Positions 54,179 to 63,057 of a stretch of DNA of 64,000 bases are shown here, piece by piece. A program made the translations under genes and the position numbers. The notes below the pieces were generated by a model that had not been told where the DNA came from, searched no databases, and saw nothing but the letters and a program-made list of their open reading frames with translations. Origin of the DNA: Chitinophagaceae bacterium (GTDB taxonomy: Bacteria; Bacteroidota; Bacteroidia; Chitinophagales; Chitinophagaceae); assembly GCA_016715365.1 (NCBI GenBank), contig JADKAM010000003.1, positions 310,001-374,000 on the forward strand, written 5' to 3'. Within the stretch, counting starts at the first letter, position 1. Each line of letters begins with the position of its first letter.

Positions 54179-56659
54179 CTACTCAAATATTTTTTCAACC
54201 CTTGTTAATTTACCATTTTCATTACACCCTTCTATAATAATTTTTATTTTTTTTGTGATGTCGTTGTTGTAAAAAGACAAAGTGATTTGCTGTTGATTTT
54301 TACCGGTTACAACAAATGGGTTCCAATACAAAGTACTTCTATAATCAGGAATGTTCGTCTGATCAGCTATGGAATAATCAGGCGAATAAAATTCTCTTAC
54401 AGGCGAATACCCCGGAATTGCTAAGTAATCCAATCCTTTGGACAATTGACTGTTTACCGTAGCCCTTTTTAAATAAACGGATATTGCTCCGCCCTGTCCG
54501 CCATAGCTTACAGATCCGGCACCAAAGAAAGGAGGATCGAATATTTTAACCATCTCAATTTCACTCATGGGTAAGCTAAGCATATAGCTGGGGTCTTCTA
54601 TTAGCTGGCCGGGAGGGTTTAGAGAAATGGAGCTTTGCGGAATTTCATCCACAAATAAACTGGTAGGAATACCCCTCCATGTAATTGTTGCATCATTTCC
54701 ATTAACACTTATTTGCAGGCCAGCTATCCTGCCTTGTAAATAACTGAATAGATTTTGTGATGAAAGAAATGCAGGGTCATCTTCAGGAAGAATTGTGCGG
54801 CTATGTCTATTAGGATCATCACTGAAATACCCAGATGTATATTCTTTATCCAGCAAATCTTTTTGAGTTAAGATTTTGGTAGTAACCTCTATTGTTTTTA
54901 ATGTTTTACTTTTTTGAAACTCTATATCACTTAGCTGCATCAAACGTGTTTCGATGATTTTAGAAATAGATACATCATCAGGCAGGCTCAAATCCGGTAT
55001 TAAAGGATTGCCGGTTTGCAGCGGCCCTCTTAATAAATTATTCTTAATTACAAAGTTTGCTCTTGATGTAAGCGTTTTATTTTTATCCTTATTGAACTGA
55101 TAAAAGAGTTTCGCTGTATCATAAAATATCATACCTGAAAAACTAAATTTACCATCAGGCTGTACCGGGGTAATTAAGAATTCTCTGCGTTTATCTTTAA
55201 ATTCCAGTATGCCATTTATTTCTTTTCCAGCAAGCGTTGTTTGACTTAAACCTTTTACCTGGCCATCAATAGAAATAAAATTTTCGGGTAAATATTTTAT
55301 TTCCGGATAACGGCCGGTAAGTGCATCCTGCCATTTAAATCTGCGCCAGCCATTTGTCATCATTACCAGGTCAAGATGATCTGCAACAGAATCAGCATCG
55401 CCTGAAAAGTAATAAGCGGGATTGTGTACATAACCTTTTATATCATCGGTAAGCAGTAGCCGGGAAAAAATATTGTCTCCTGCAAGCCCGGGATTAAGTT
55501 CAGCATCAGTAACAGCAATTGAAAGGTTGCAGGGGATTGTATCAGGCAGATCTATTTGAATGCTGTTTTTCTTTCGCCTGCCGGTATCAGCAACCGATCT
55601 TACTAAATCTGTACTAAAAGAATAATCAATCAGGTTTGCAAATATGATCCGTTCTGCCAATGGTTTTTCATCGGGCGAAAAAACCGTGATTTGAACAATG
55701 CCAGCCGGAGAATTTTCTGTAGGTATTATGCCTTTGGCTGATTGGGTTTTGTCGATATAAGCTTTTGCCCTGTATAAAACCTGTTGATTTATTTGGGCCA
55801 CCACATATACAAAAGGATATTCAGGCACATCTGCAGATCGTTTTATTTTGAACTGGATCTGGCCTCCCTGGTGACCGGCTTCCAGCACTATACCAGTTGG
55901 TTTTGCAGTTACTAAAGGGGTTTCATTGATTTGGCCTTGCCTGCCTTTCCAGGCAGCCTTATATTGTACACCGGCTTCAGGCTCAAGAAGGAATATCCCC
56001 ATTCCATCATATAAGCTCGCAAATGTTGTAACGCTGTTTCCTTTACTGTCGTAAATATCACCCGTAATGTTAACGGGCATCCCTTTTTGATCAGTTGCTT
56101 TAAAAGCTATTCTGGATTCTACACCCTGAACAAGGTCTCCACCTTCGGGGAAAAATTGTACTACAAATGATGAATTTGCGGTAATAGTATTTGTCCTTAC
56201 TGATGACTTTATAGCATTTTTTTCAGCAGGCTTTTGTGGAGATATAACTGAAAGCGCTTTTGTAAATAAAAAGGAAGAATCGAAATTCAACATCCATTTT
56301 GTATAAGACCTGACAATTACAGTACCACTGACATCTGAAGGTATATCAATTGACCCGGCGGCACCCGACATCATAACCGGTGATATTATGCGTTGCAGTA
56401 TTTTGCCTTTCGCATCTGTTAATTCAGTGTATAAAGTTTTACTTATTAATGAGGGGAGATTACCGGCAAAAAGATAAGCTTTAAACCAGATCGTTTCGCC
56501 GGAATTATAATGGGTGCGATCAAATTGCAGGTACAGTTTTTCCTGGCCATATTCATTATTGAGTGTTTTTAATAAATCAGGAAAACTTTGTGCTTTTAAA
56601 TTAGGGCAGAAAAATACAGCTAAGGTTAGTATGAATATTTTAAAAGAATTTATTTTCAT
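54179..56659 (-). CDS. Exported MG2-domain protein with TonB-receptor-plug-like C-terminal domain
   Basis: This 826-residue protein has a signal peptide (MKINSFKIFILTLAVFFCPN to KAQ). The N-terminal 150 residues resemble a macroglobulin MG2 domain (EKLYLQFDRTHYNSGETIWF, then KAYLFAG). Several beta-sandwich domains follow. Residues about 640-770 look like a TonB-dependent-receptor plug (YLQGRIAGLQISVNGNDATI, then IPTSLFVDEIPQSS and VSYGGQGGAISVYLKR), but no beta-barrel follows. Bacteroidota encode many such proteins and their role is unknown; association with an outer-membrane receptor or peptide capture are guesses. Confidence 0.8.
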   Translation of the reverse strand: MKINSFKIFILTLAVFFCPNLKAQSFPDLLKTLNNEYGQEKLYLQFDRTHYNSGETIWFKAYLFAGNLPSLISKTLYTELTDAKGKILQRIISPVMMSGAAGSIDIPSDVSGTVIVRSYTKWMLNFDSSFLFTKALSVISPQKPAEKNAIKSSVRTNTITANSSFVVQFFPEGGDLVQGVESRIAFKATDQKGMPVNITGDIYDSKGNSVTTFASLYDGMGIFLLEPEAGVQYKAAWKGRQGQINETPLVTAKPTGIVLEAGHQGGQIQFKIKRSADVPEYPFVYVVAQINQQVLYRAKAYIDKTQSAKGIIPTENSPAGIVQITVFSPDEKPLAERIIFANLIDYSFSTDLVRSVADTGRRKKNSIQIDLPDTIPCNLSIAVTDAELNPGLAGDNIFSRLLLTDDIKGYVHNPAYYFSGDADSVADHLDLVMMTNGWRRFKWQDALTGRYPEIKYLPENFISIDGQVKGLSQTTLAGKEINGILEFKDKRREFLITPVQPDGKFSFSGMIFYDTAKLFYQFNKDKNKTLTSRANFVIKNNLLRGPLQTGNPLIPDLSLPDDVSISKIIETRLMQLSDIEFQKSKTLKTIEVTTKILTQKDLLDKEYTSGYFSDDPNRHSRTILPEDDPAFLSSQNLFSYLQGRIAGLQISVNGNDATITWRGIPTSLFVDEIPQSSISLNPPGQLIEDPSYMLSLPMSEIEMVKIFDPPFFGAGSVSYGGQGGAISVYLKRATVNSQLSKGLDYLAIPGYSPVREFYSPDYSIADQTNIPDYRSTLYWNPFVVTGKNQQQITLSFYNNDITKKIKIIIEGCNENGKLTRVEKIFE

Positions 56660-56866
56660 TTGTGGCCTGAATATACAAAACTGTCAACTCTCAAAATTCT
56701 GCAAACAAGTTAAAGCCTTTTCCTCAGACATGCAATGCCGGTGTTTACATGCAACAGCAATCCCGGATTTTTAACAAAATAGCGGTATACACTATAAGTC
56801 TTGTATATTTATAACTTAACCGTAACCATTTTAAAATTTACATCTTCAATTATTTTAAGCCCGCAT

Positions 56867-57529
56867 ATGAAACTGCAAATAACAACGATCATTCTACTTT
56901 TTACACTTACTATTATATTGGGATTTCAATGTCATAAGTATGATTTACCTCCAACGCCGATTCAGCAATCTTTTAAAGAAAAGGTGAACCTGTTTCCTGC
57001 ACAAAAAACTTACCATGTAAACGATACCATCTGGCTTACATTTTCTACAACAGACAAAACTCTTTTTGATACCATTAGTAATCGAAGGCTTTCAACAGAT
57101 TCAGTAAGATTTAATTTTGGAGCTACCTTGTTACCAAAGTATAATACACCAAATAATGTCTCAAGCTTTTGTAAATTTATAACTACCAACAATGTCACGC
57201 CCTATTATGACACAACGCTCCTTTATTCCAGGGTAAGTTTTGATGTAGGCTGCGATGGCCAGCCATTTTATAATATTCTACTTGGCATTGTTTTAAAATA
57301 CCCTGGAATATATTTGTTAAACCCAACCGGTATTGCGAAAAACTTAAACCCCTGTGCTAACCAAACAAATCCTTATCCATTTTCCGAATTACATTTTACG
57401 TATGATCTGCCGGATTGTAATAAAGATGTATTTCTTTCAATTCCACCGGCGCTTAGAGAAGAGTATCCGGCAGGATCCATTCAAAGAGACATAGATGCGA
57501 AATATTCATTTGCATTTAAAGTGCAGTAA
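56867..57529 (+). CDS. Small lipoprotein of unknown function
   Basis: This protein has 220 residues from MKLQITTIILLFTLTIILGF, with QC completing the lipobox and the lipidated Cys near 22. The ATG at 56867 is preferred to an in-frame TTG 22 codons upstream. The mature chain has six cysteines after the lipid site and is otherwise beta-rich, with FPAQKTYHVNDTIWLTFSTT near the start. No family is recognised. It is divergent from the MG2 protein and converges on folC. Confidence 0.7.
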   Translation: MKLQITTIILLFTLTIILGFQCHKYDLPPTPIQQSFKEKVNLFPAQKTYHVNDTIWLTFSTTDKTLFDTISNRRLSTDSVRFNFGATLLPKYNTPNNVSSFCKFITTNNVTPYYDTTLLYSRVSFDVGCDGQPFYNILLGIVLKYPGIYLLNPTGIAKNLNPCANQTNPYPFSELHFTYDLPDCNKDVFLSIPPALREEYPAGSIQRDIDAKYSFAFKVQ

Positions 57530-57542
57530 TTTGGTTTGGTAC

Positions 57543-57638
57543 AAGTGTCTGGCCACTATGCACGCGCTGCAACTTTAAGATTGCTTTTGTAAATCGTGTT
57601 CTCATAAAATTAAGAGTACTTATAGTGGCCTGACACTT
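57543..57638. repeat. Imperfect inverted repeat at the 3' end of folC
   Basis: The arms aagtgtctggccactat (57543-57559) and atagtggcctgacactt (57622-57638) pair with one mismatch. The right arm overlaps the folC stop codon. The intervening 62 bases contain no gene. Confidence 0.6.
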
Positions 57639-58950
57639 ATGCAACCTCTGCAACCAAAAAAACACTTCCGCAAACTATAATAATACCGTCTGCTGCAGCA
57701 TTAAGTTTGGCTGCTTTTATGGCTTCGTTAACGTCATCAAAACTTTCGCCATTCAGTTCAAAAATTTTTGCTTTTTTCAGTAGTTCTTTGTGTGGTAAGG
57801 CTCTTTCAATATGAGCATTGCAAAAATAGTACTGTGCATTTTTGGGCAAGATTGAAAGTACTTTTGAAATGTCTTTATCTTTTACCATCCCAATTATAAA
57901 GTGTAATGCTGCTTTCTCACGACTCACGACTGACGACTCCCGACTGACAATTGACAACTGATTCAGAAGCTGTTTAATCCCATCTTCATTATGTGCAACA
58001 TCCAGAATAATTGTTGGATTGCTGCTGATAACATCCCAGCGGCCATATAGCCCGGTAAGTTTTTTTACCTTTTTGAGCGCCTGCTTTTCATCTTCATTTT
58101 TTATGGGGAAACCAAGTTGCGTTAAAATCCCTTCGGCACATAAAACGGTGCGGATATTTTTAGTTTGATAAAATCCGTTCAGGTCGAGCTCAAAGGTTTC
58201 GGTAATATTATGTTCGGTACTTGTTATATCGCAGCTAAGCAATTGCATGGTATAATGAATGTTTGAAACAGCATATTCATCCTGTGCAAAATAAATGGGC
58301 GCATGGCACTGTGTTGCTTTTTCAATGAATATATTTTTTGTCTCGGGTAAATATTCGCCAATGATAACCGGTACATTAGGTTTAATGATACCTGCTTTTT
58401 CTGATGCAATCTTTTCAAGTGTATTGCCCAGCAGGTCCATATGGTCGTAACCAATATTGGTAATGATGGAAAGGAGCGGGGTAATAATATTGGTGCTGTC
58501 TAACCTGCCGCCCAGGCCGGTTTCAATAACAGCTATATCTACTTTTTCTTTTTCAAAATAATCAAAAGCCATGGCAACGGTGAGTTCAAAAAAAGAAGGC
58601 TTGATCTCTTCTGAAACTGTTTTTGTACGCTCAACAAAATCAACCACAAAATCTTCGCTGATCATTTCACCGTTGATCTTTATCCGTTCCCGAAAATCTT
58701 TTAAATGCGGCGAAGTATATAAACCTGTTTTATAACCGGCCTGCTGCAACATGGCTGCCAGCATATGGCTGGTACTGCCTTTGCCATTGGTGCCGGCAAT
58801 ATGGATGCTTTTAAATTTTGTTTGCGGGTTATCAATGGCATTGCACAGAGCGATGGTGTTATGCAGGTCTTCTTTATAGGCAGCAGCACCAATGCGGCTG
58901 TACATGGGCAGTTGTGAGTAGAGGTAATTGATTGTTTGCTGATAGGTCAT
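57637..58950 (-). CDS. folC: Folylpolyglutamate/dihydrofolate synthase FolC
   Basis: This 437-residue Mur-ligase-fold enzyme adds glutamate to folates (and to dihydropteroate in bifunctional forms). The P-loop is HIAGTNGKGSTSHMLAAML. The synthase signatures are YTSPHLKDFRERIKINGEMI and ETGLGGRLDSTNII, with LDVAHNEDGI in the C-terminal domain. Residues about 331-345 (SIVSRESSVVSREKA) are not family-like; they correspond to a simple DNA repeat (57917-57960), so an in-frame repeat insertion is suspected. The gene follows the TonB-like gene on the same strand. Confidence 0.93.
   Translation of the reverse strand: MTYQQTINYLYSQLPMYSRIGAAAYKEDLHNTIALCNAIDNPQTKFKSIHIAGTNGKGSTSHMLAAMLQQAGYKTGLYTSPHLKDFRERIKINGEMISEDFVVDFVERTKTVSEEIKPSFFELTVAMAFDYFEKEKVDIAVIETGLGGRLDSTNIITPLLSIITNIGYDHMDLLGNTLEKIASEKAGIIKPNVPVIIGEYLPETKNIFIEKATQCHAPIYFAQDEYAVSNIHYTMQLLSCDITSTEHNITETFELDLNGFYQTKNIRTVLCAEGILTQLGFPIKNEDEKQALKKVKKLTGLYGRWDVISSNPTIILDVAHNEDGIKQLLNQLSIVSRESSVVSREKAALHFIIGMVKDKDISKVLSILPKNAQYYFCNAHIERALPHKELLKKAKIFELNGESFDDVNEAIKAAKLNAAADGIIIVCGSVFLVAEVA
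57917..57960. repeat. GACTGACGACT simple repeat inside folC
   Basis: cacgactcacgactgacgac is followed by tcccgactgacaattgac and encodes the Ser/Arg/Val/Glu-rich insert of FolC. It resembles dispersed intergenic repeats of other Bacteroidota. Confidence 0.6.
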
Positions 58951-59101
58951 TTGTTTCGTACGCTGTTAGATATGGAATGTACAACAGCAAATGTAGGTAA
59001 AGCTAAATAGTAATTCAAAAGATGAACGGAGTCCTTCGTTCCTCAGGATAAACTGTGCCAATGAAGTTCAATCAAGGAGAAAATGTGAGGGGCAAAAAAT
59101 A

Positions 59102-59173
59102 TCACGCAAAGGCGCCAAGTGATTAAGTCGCAAAGTTTTTAACGCTTGTATTAAAACTTTGCTCCTTTGCGTG
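59102..59173. repeat. CGCAAAG-family inverted repeat downstream of the TonB-like gene
   Basis: The outer arms cacgcaaag (59103-59111) and ctttgcgtg (59165-59173) and the inner arms gcaaagtttt/aaaactttgc form a long hairpin. It ends five bases before the stop codon of the TonB-like gene and may act as its transcript terminator. Confidence 0.65.
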
Positions 59174-59178
59174 CAAAA

Positions 59179-60024
59179 TTACTGCACCCTGAAATTAAAA
59201 GGAACGGTTACAACAGATTCATGATCGGACTTGCTGAATTCGATATTGGGTAAATAACCACGTATGGCGTTGGCATATTTTGAATCGGTACTGGTTGAGC
59301 CTTTATCAAAAGTTACAAATACGCCCCTGCCTGCAGGCGAAACCTTAATTACTGCATTAATGGTTGCAGGCGGCAGATCGCCCATAAAAATATAATTGTT
59401 TACAATGGTGCGGTCGCCTTTACTAACACGCAAACCACCACCGCCTGTTTTACCGCCGGGGTTATTTCCATAACTGTCGGGTTTACCATTGGGGCTTCCG
59501 GCATCGCCTTTACCACCGGGTTTGTTGCCTTCGTACTTGTAACCATTATCTTCTGTTGCGCCATTGCCTGTACCACCTTTAGGCCCGTTATAACCGGCAA
59601 TTTTTGGTTTCTGCGGTTTGGGTGCTGGTGGGGTGGGCGTTGGAACTACTTTTGGTGTTGTAACTTTTGGTGTAGTTTTTATGGGTTTGGTTACCGGTGC
59701 CGATTCGGGATCGGTATTATCATCAGCTTTTATTTCTTCAGTGGTTTCATTTTTTACGGGTGCAGCCTGCTGGTCTGCTGCAGTTTGATCATCGGGAGCT
59801 TTTTCACCTTTTATTAAAGGCTGCACTTCGCCAAAACCTTCAATATCATTTCCAAGGTTTATTTCAATCAACTCTTCTGCCATTTTTGGAGGATGTAAAA
59901 CAGGTTTCCATGAAACAAGCAGGGCTATCAAAAGAATAGCGCCACATATAAGGGCTGTGTAAATAGCAGCCTTCCTGTTTTTTTCTGTTTCAAATGTTGC
60001 CGACATAAATGTTGTATTGCTCAT
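59179..60024 (-). CDS. TonB-like energy-transducer protein
   Basis: This 281-residue protein has a cytoplasmic lead of about 20 residues, then one membrane helix (AAIYTALICGAILLIALLVS). A Pro/Lys/Thr-rich periplasmic linker follows (KTTPKVTTPKVVPTPTPPAP), then a Gly/Asn/Lys-rich stretch. The C-terminal domain ends in VVTVPFNFRVQ. This matches TonB-type architecture, although the C-terminal domain is short. In relatives, exbB and exbD are usually next to such a gene; neither is in the window. Starts at 60024 or 60006 (MSATFETEKNR) are both possible. Confidence 0.75.
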   Translation of the reverse strand: MSNTTFMSATFETEKNRKAAIYTALICGAILLIALLVSWKPVLHPPKMAEELIEINLGNDIEGFGEVQPLIKGEKAPDDQTAADQQAAPVKNETTEEIKADDNTDPESAPVTKPIKTTPKVTTPKVVPTPTPPAPKPQKPKIAGYNGPKGGTGNGATEDNGYKYEGNKPGGKGDAGSPNGKPDSYGNNPGGKTGGGGLRVSKGDRTIVNNYIFMGDLPPATINAVIKVSPAGRGVFVTFDKGSTSTDSKYANAIRGYLPNIEFSKSDHESVVTVPFNFRVQ

Positions 60025-60115
60025 CTCAAAGTTATCTATTTATATACAAACGATACAATATCGTGCCGCATTTCACAACGGTTGTTAAGGTTTTAACAAA
60101 TTGGCAACGCTTTAA

Positions 60116-61042
60116 TTACTGGCGCAGCCGGTTTGCCAGCAGCAGGCCGGTAAATATGATGGCCATACTGGTAATATGTATACAGGTGAAATTTTCGTGC
60201 AGTATAACAGCGGCTTCGATGCTGCTGAATACCGGAATGAGGTTGCCGAATAAAGCAGTGCGGCCGGCACCGAGTTTACCAATGGCCATGTTCCAGATAA
60301 GAAAACAGATAACGGATGCGCCGATGCCGATATACAAAACAGAAAAAATAAGTTCGTTGCTGAACGTTACCGCCGGATAATGATTAAGCTCCCAGATATA
60401 AAAAGGAAGCAGGATGAGTGTGCCCAAAGAAAAAATAACAAACAAAAAATTTACCGGTGTAATGCCGGCAGGTTTTTTCTTTACCAGTGTATTGTATACA
60501 GCAAAACTACAGGCCGCAGCCAGCGACCAAAGATCGCCGGTGCTGAAATGAAGCGATAACAGGTTTTTAAAATCTCCTTGCAGCAACAAGAAAAGAACAC
60601 CGATGCTGCAAAGTATCATGCCTGCCAGTTTCATCCAGCCAATTTTTTCTTTTAAAAAAATACGGGCAAATACTACAGACATGATGGGAGAGGAGGTGGT
60701 GCCTATCAATGCAAGATTGATGGCAGAAGTGTAATGAGCACCGATATAAACAAAAGAGTTAAAAATAACAATGCCCGTAAGTGCCGCCCAGAAAAGGTAT
60801 TGCCATGATTGCTTTACCAGTTTCCATTGGCTGCTGAATTGTTTTACCGCAAATGGCAGTATGATAATTGATGCAATAAGCCAGCGGTAAAAATTAAGAC
60901 TAAAGGGAGGAATTTTATTGTTGAGCGCTTTTGCTATGATAAAATTACCCGACCAGATAAGTGCTGCAAGAGCGGCAAGGCCGATACCGATGTAAATATT
61001 TTTTGAGAGTCCGGCATTTGAAAGCGCATTACTTTTTTGCAT
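60116..61042 (-). CDS. EamA/DMT-family transporter (second copy)
   Basis: This 308-residue protein has ten hydrophobic helices in two EamA halves. Signatures include ALIWSGNFIIAKALNNKIPP near the N-terminus and the late GRTALFGNLIPVFSSIEAAV. It is unrelated in detail to the transporter at 9786 beyond the fold. It starts two bases after the stop of yggS (61045), so the two are one transcript. The substrate is unknown. Confidence 0.85.
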   Translation of the reverse strand: MQKSNALSNAGLSKNIYIGIGLAALAALIWSGNFIIAKALNNKIPPFSLNFYRWLIASIIILPFAVKQFSSQWKLVKQSWQYLFWAALTGIVIFNSFVYIGAHYTSAINLALIGTTSSPIMSVVFARIFLKEKIGWMKLAGMILCSIGVLFLLLQGDFKNLLSLHFSTGDLWSLAAACSFAVYNTLVKKKPAGITPVNFLFVIFSLGTLILLPFYIWELNHYPAVTFSNELIFSVLYIGIGASVICFLIWNMAIGKLGAGRTALFGNLIPVFSSIEAAVILHENFTCIHITSMAIIFTGLLLANRLRQ

Positions 61043-61044
61043 TT

Positions 61045-61716
61045 TTATCCGTTGTAATTTCTTTCACCAAACAATAAACTGCCAACTCTGATCATGTTGC
61101 TGCCTTCATCAATGGCTATTTTGTAATCGGCACTCATACCCATGGAGAGGGTTTTGAGTTTTGTGTTTTGGGTTTTGTGTTGGGCGTATTTGTCAAAAAG
61201 GGACTTTAGATAATCAAACTCACTTCTAACAAGATCCATATTGTTTGAGAAAGAAGCCATACCCATGAGGCCGGTGATGTGGATATTATTTAATGCAGAA
61301 AGATCGGCGGTTAAAACAGCATCCAGTTCATGGCTGTCCAGTCCGAATTTGGTTTCTTCTTTTGCAATGTATACCTGCAACAGGCAATCTATAGTGCGGT
61401 TATTTTTTAAAGCCTGCTTATTTACTTCTTTCAACAAACTCAAACTGTCAACACCGTGTATAAGATGAACGAAGGAAGCTATGTATTTTACTTTATTGCT
61501 TTGCAGATGACCGATGTAATGCCAGCGGATGTCTTTAGGCAGTTGTTCGTATTTACCAACCAGTTCCTGAACATAGTTCTCACCAAAATCACGCTGGCCA
61601 AGATTGTACAGTTCAAGAATATCTTCTACAGGTTTTGTTTTGGAAACAGCAACTAAAGTGGCTTTGCCACTTAGTTCTCCAATTATTTCCTGGTATTTTT
61701 TTGTGTTGATGCTCAT
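61045..61716 (-). CDS. YggS/PROSC-family pyridoxal-phosphate homeostasis protein
   Basis: This protein has 223 residues from MSINTKKYQEIIGELSGKA. An in-frame start 23 codons upstream falls in a repeat and is rejected. The PLP lysine is in LVAVSKTKPVEDI. FGENYVQELVGKYEQLPKDI with RWHYIGHLQSNKVK, and LSMGMSADYKIAIDEGSNMI with RVG, match YggS. The protein binds pyridoxal phosphate and balances its pools. It is followed by a DMT transporter in the same transcript. Confidence 0.92.
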   Translation of the reverse strand: MSINTKKYQEIIGELSGKATLVAVSKTKPVEDILELYNLGQRDFGENYVQELVGKYEQLPKDIRWHYIGHLQSNKVKYIASFVHLIHGVDSLSLLKEVNKQALKNNRTIDCLLQVYIAKEETKFGLDSHELDAVLTADLSALNNIHITGLMGMASFSNNMDLVRSEFDYLKSLFDKYAQHKTQNTKLKTLSMGMSADYKIAIDEGSNMIRVGSLLFGERNYNG

Positions 61717-61721
61717 ATTTT

Positions 61722-61770
61722 TCACGCAAAGAGGCAAAGGTATCGCAAAGCCGCAAAGAAAAATGTGCAA
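61722..61770. repeat. CGCAAAG-family repeat upstream of yggS
   Basis: cacgcaaagaggcaaagg is followed by tcgcaaagccgcaaag, a short direct-repeat member of the family, just before the yggS start. Confidence 0.6.
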
Positions 61771-61828
61771 ATTACTCATCTGCACATCTTCGCTTTTATC
61801 TCCTCCATGTTAGTTCCCCCTTTCCTTC

Positions 61829-61848
61829 GACTACGCTCAGGATGGTGG
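61829..61848. repeat. REP-like ccttcgactacgctcagg element
   Basis: ccttcgactacgctcagg is an exact member of the family found at the GIY-YIG/PurK locus. It lies between yggS and the acyl-CoA dehydrogenase gene. Confidence 0.6.
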
Positions 61849-61866
61849 AGAGGGTATGTGTTTTTC

Positions 61867-63021
61867 TTATTTCAATATCGCCCTGCTGATCACAATCCTC
61901 TGCACTTCACTGGTTCCCTCATATATCTGTGTAATTTTTGCATCTCTCATCAATCGTTCAACATGGTATTCTTTTACAAAACCGTAACCACCGTGTATCT
62001 GTACGGCTTCGGTTGCGGTCCACATGGCAGTTTCACTGGCAAAAACTTTGGCCATGCTACTGCTTAAAGTGTAGTCAATTTTATTATCTTTTTCCCAGGC
62101 GGCTTTTAAGCAAAGTAAACGGGCAGCTTCAATTTTGGTGGCCATATCGGCCAGTTTAAACTGGATGATCTGGTGGTTCATAATTTCGGTACCAAATGCC
62201 TTGCGTTGCTTACTGTAAGCAAGTGCCAGTTCATAAGCACCGGCTGCAATGCCCAATGCCTGCGATGCGATACCGATCCTGCCGCCTGCCAGCGTTTTCA
62301 TGGCAAACGTAAATCCAAATCCATCTGCACCTATGCGGTTTTCTTTGGGTACTTTAACATCGGTAAATAAAATACTGTGTGTATCGCTTCCGCGGATACC
62401 GAGTTTATTTTCTTTAGCGCCCACTTCAACACCGGCCCAGCTTTTTTCTACAATAAATGCATTAATGCCGCGGCTGCCTTTGCTGGCGTCGGTTTGTGCA
62501 ATCACCAGGTACACACTGGCGCTGTTGCCGTTGGTGATCCAGTTTTTAGTTCCGTTCAGTAAATAATGATCGCCTTTATCTTCTGCCGTGGTTCTTTGCG
62601 AAGTGGCATCGCTGCCGGCTTCAGGCTCACTCAGTAAAAAAGCACCGATGTATAGTTCGCCATCTTTTTTACCCTGTGCCAGTGGTTTTAAATATTGTTG
62701 TTTTTGTTCTTCAGTAGCATATTCCTGCAGTCCGTAGCAAACCAGGCTGTTGTTCACACTCACACAAACACTCACGCTGGCATCCACTTTACTGATTTCT
62801 TCCATTGCCAATACATAACTGATGGTATCCATGCCGCTTCCACCATATTCAGGTTTGACCATCATACCCATAAACCCCAGGTCGGCCAGTTTTTCAATCT
62901 GTTCTTTCGGAAATTTCTGGTGTTCATCCCGTTCAATAACACCGGGGAGGCATTCGTTTATGGCAAAATCCTTTGCAGCCTGTTTGATCATCAATTGTTC
63001 TTCGGTAAATTCAAATAGCAT
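61867..63021 (-). CDS. Acyl-CoA dehydrogenase (short/branched-chain type)
   Basis: This 384-residue flavoenzyme performs alpha,beta-dehydrogenation of acyl-CoA in fatty-acid or branched-chain degradation. It has LLSEPEAGSDATSQRTTAED, WITNGNSASVYLV and the C-terminal QIHGGYGFVKEYHVERLMRD. The active-site Glu is in IYEGTSEVQR. The length matches the butyryl-CoA dehydrogenase subfamily. No ETF or hydratase gene is adjacent. Confidence 0.94.
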   Translation of the reverse strand: MLFEFTEEQLMIKQAAKDFAINECLPGVIERDEHQKFPKEQIEKLADLGFMGMMVKPEYGGSGMDTISYVLAMEEISKVDASVSVCVSVNNSLVCYGLQEYATEEQKQQYLKPLAQGKKDGELYIGAFLLSEPEAGSDATSQRTTAEDKGDHYLLNGTKNWITNGNSASVYLVIAQTDASKGSRGINAFIVEKSWAGVEVGAKENKLGIRGSDTHSILFTDVKVPKENRIGADGFGFTFAMKTLAGGRIGIASQALGIAAGAYELALAYSKQRKAFGTEIMNHQIIQFKLADMATKIEAARLLCLKAAWEKDNKIDYTLSSSMAKVFASETAMWTATEAVQIHGGYGFVKEYHVERLMRDAKITQIYEGTSEVQRIVISRAILK

Positions 63022-63057
63022 AGTTCGGTTTTTAAAATATAGACAAAAATACGGAAA

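Noticed and set aside
61775..62067. Plus-strand ORF containing LRLRSGWWRGY near the REP motif
   Set aside because: It is antisense to the acyl-CoA dehydrogenase and the repeat region and has no coding character.
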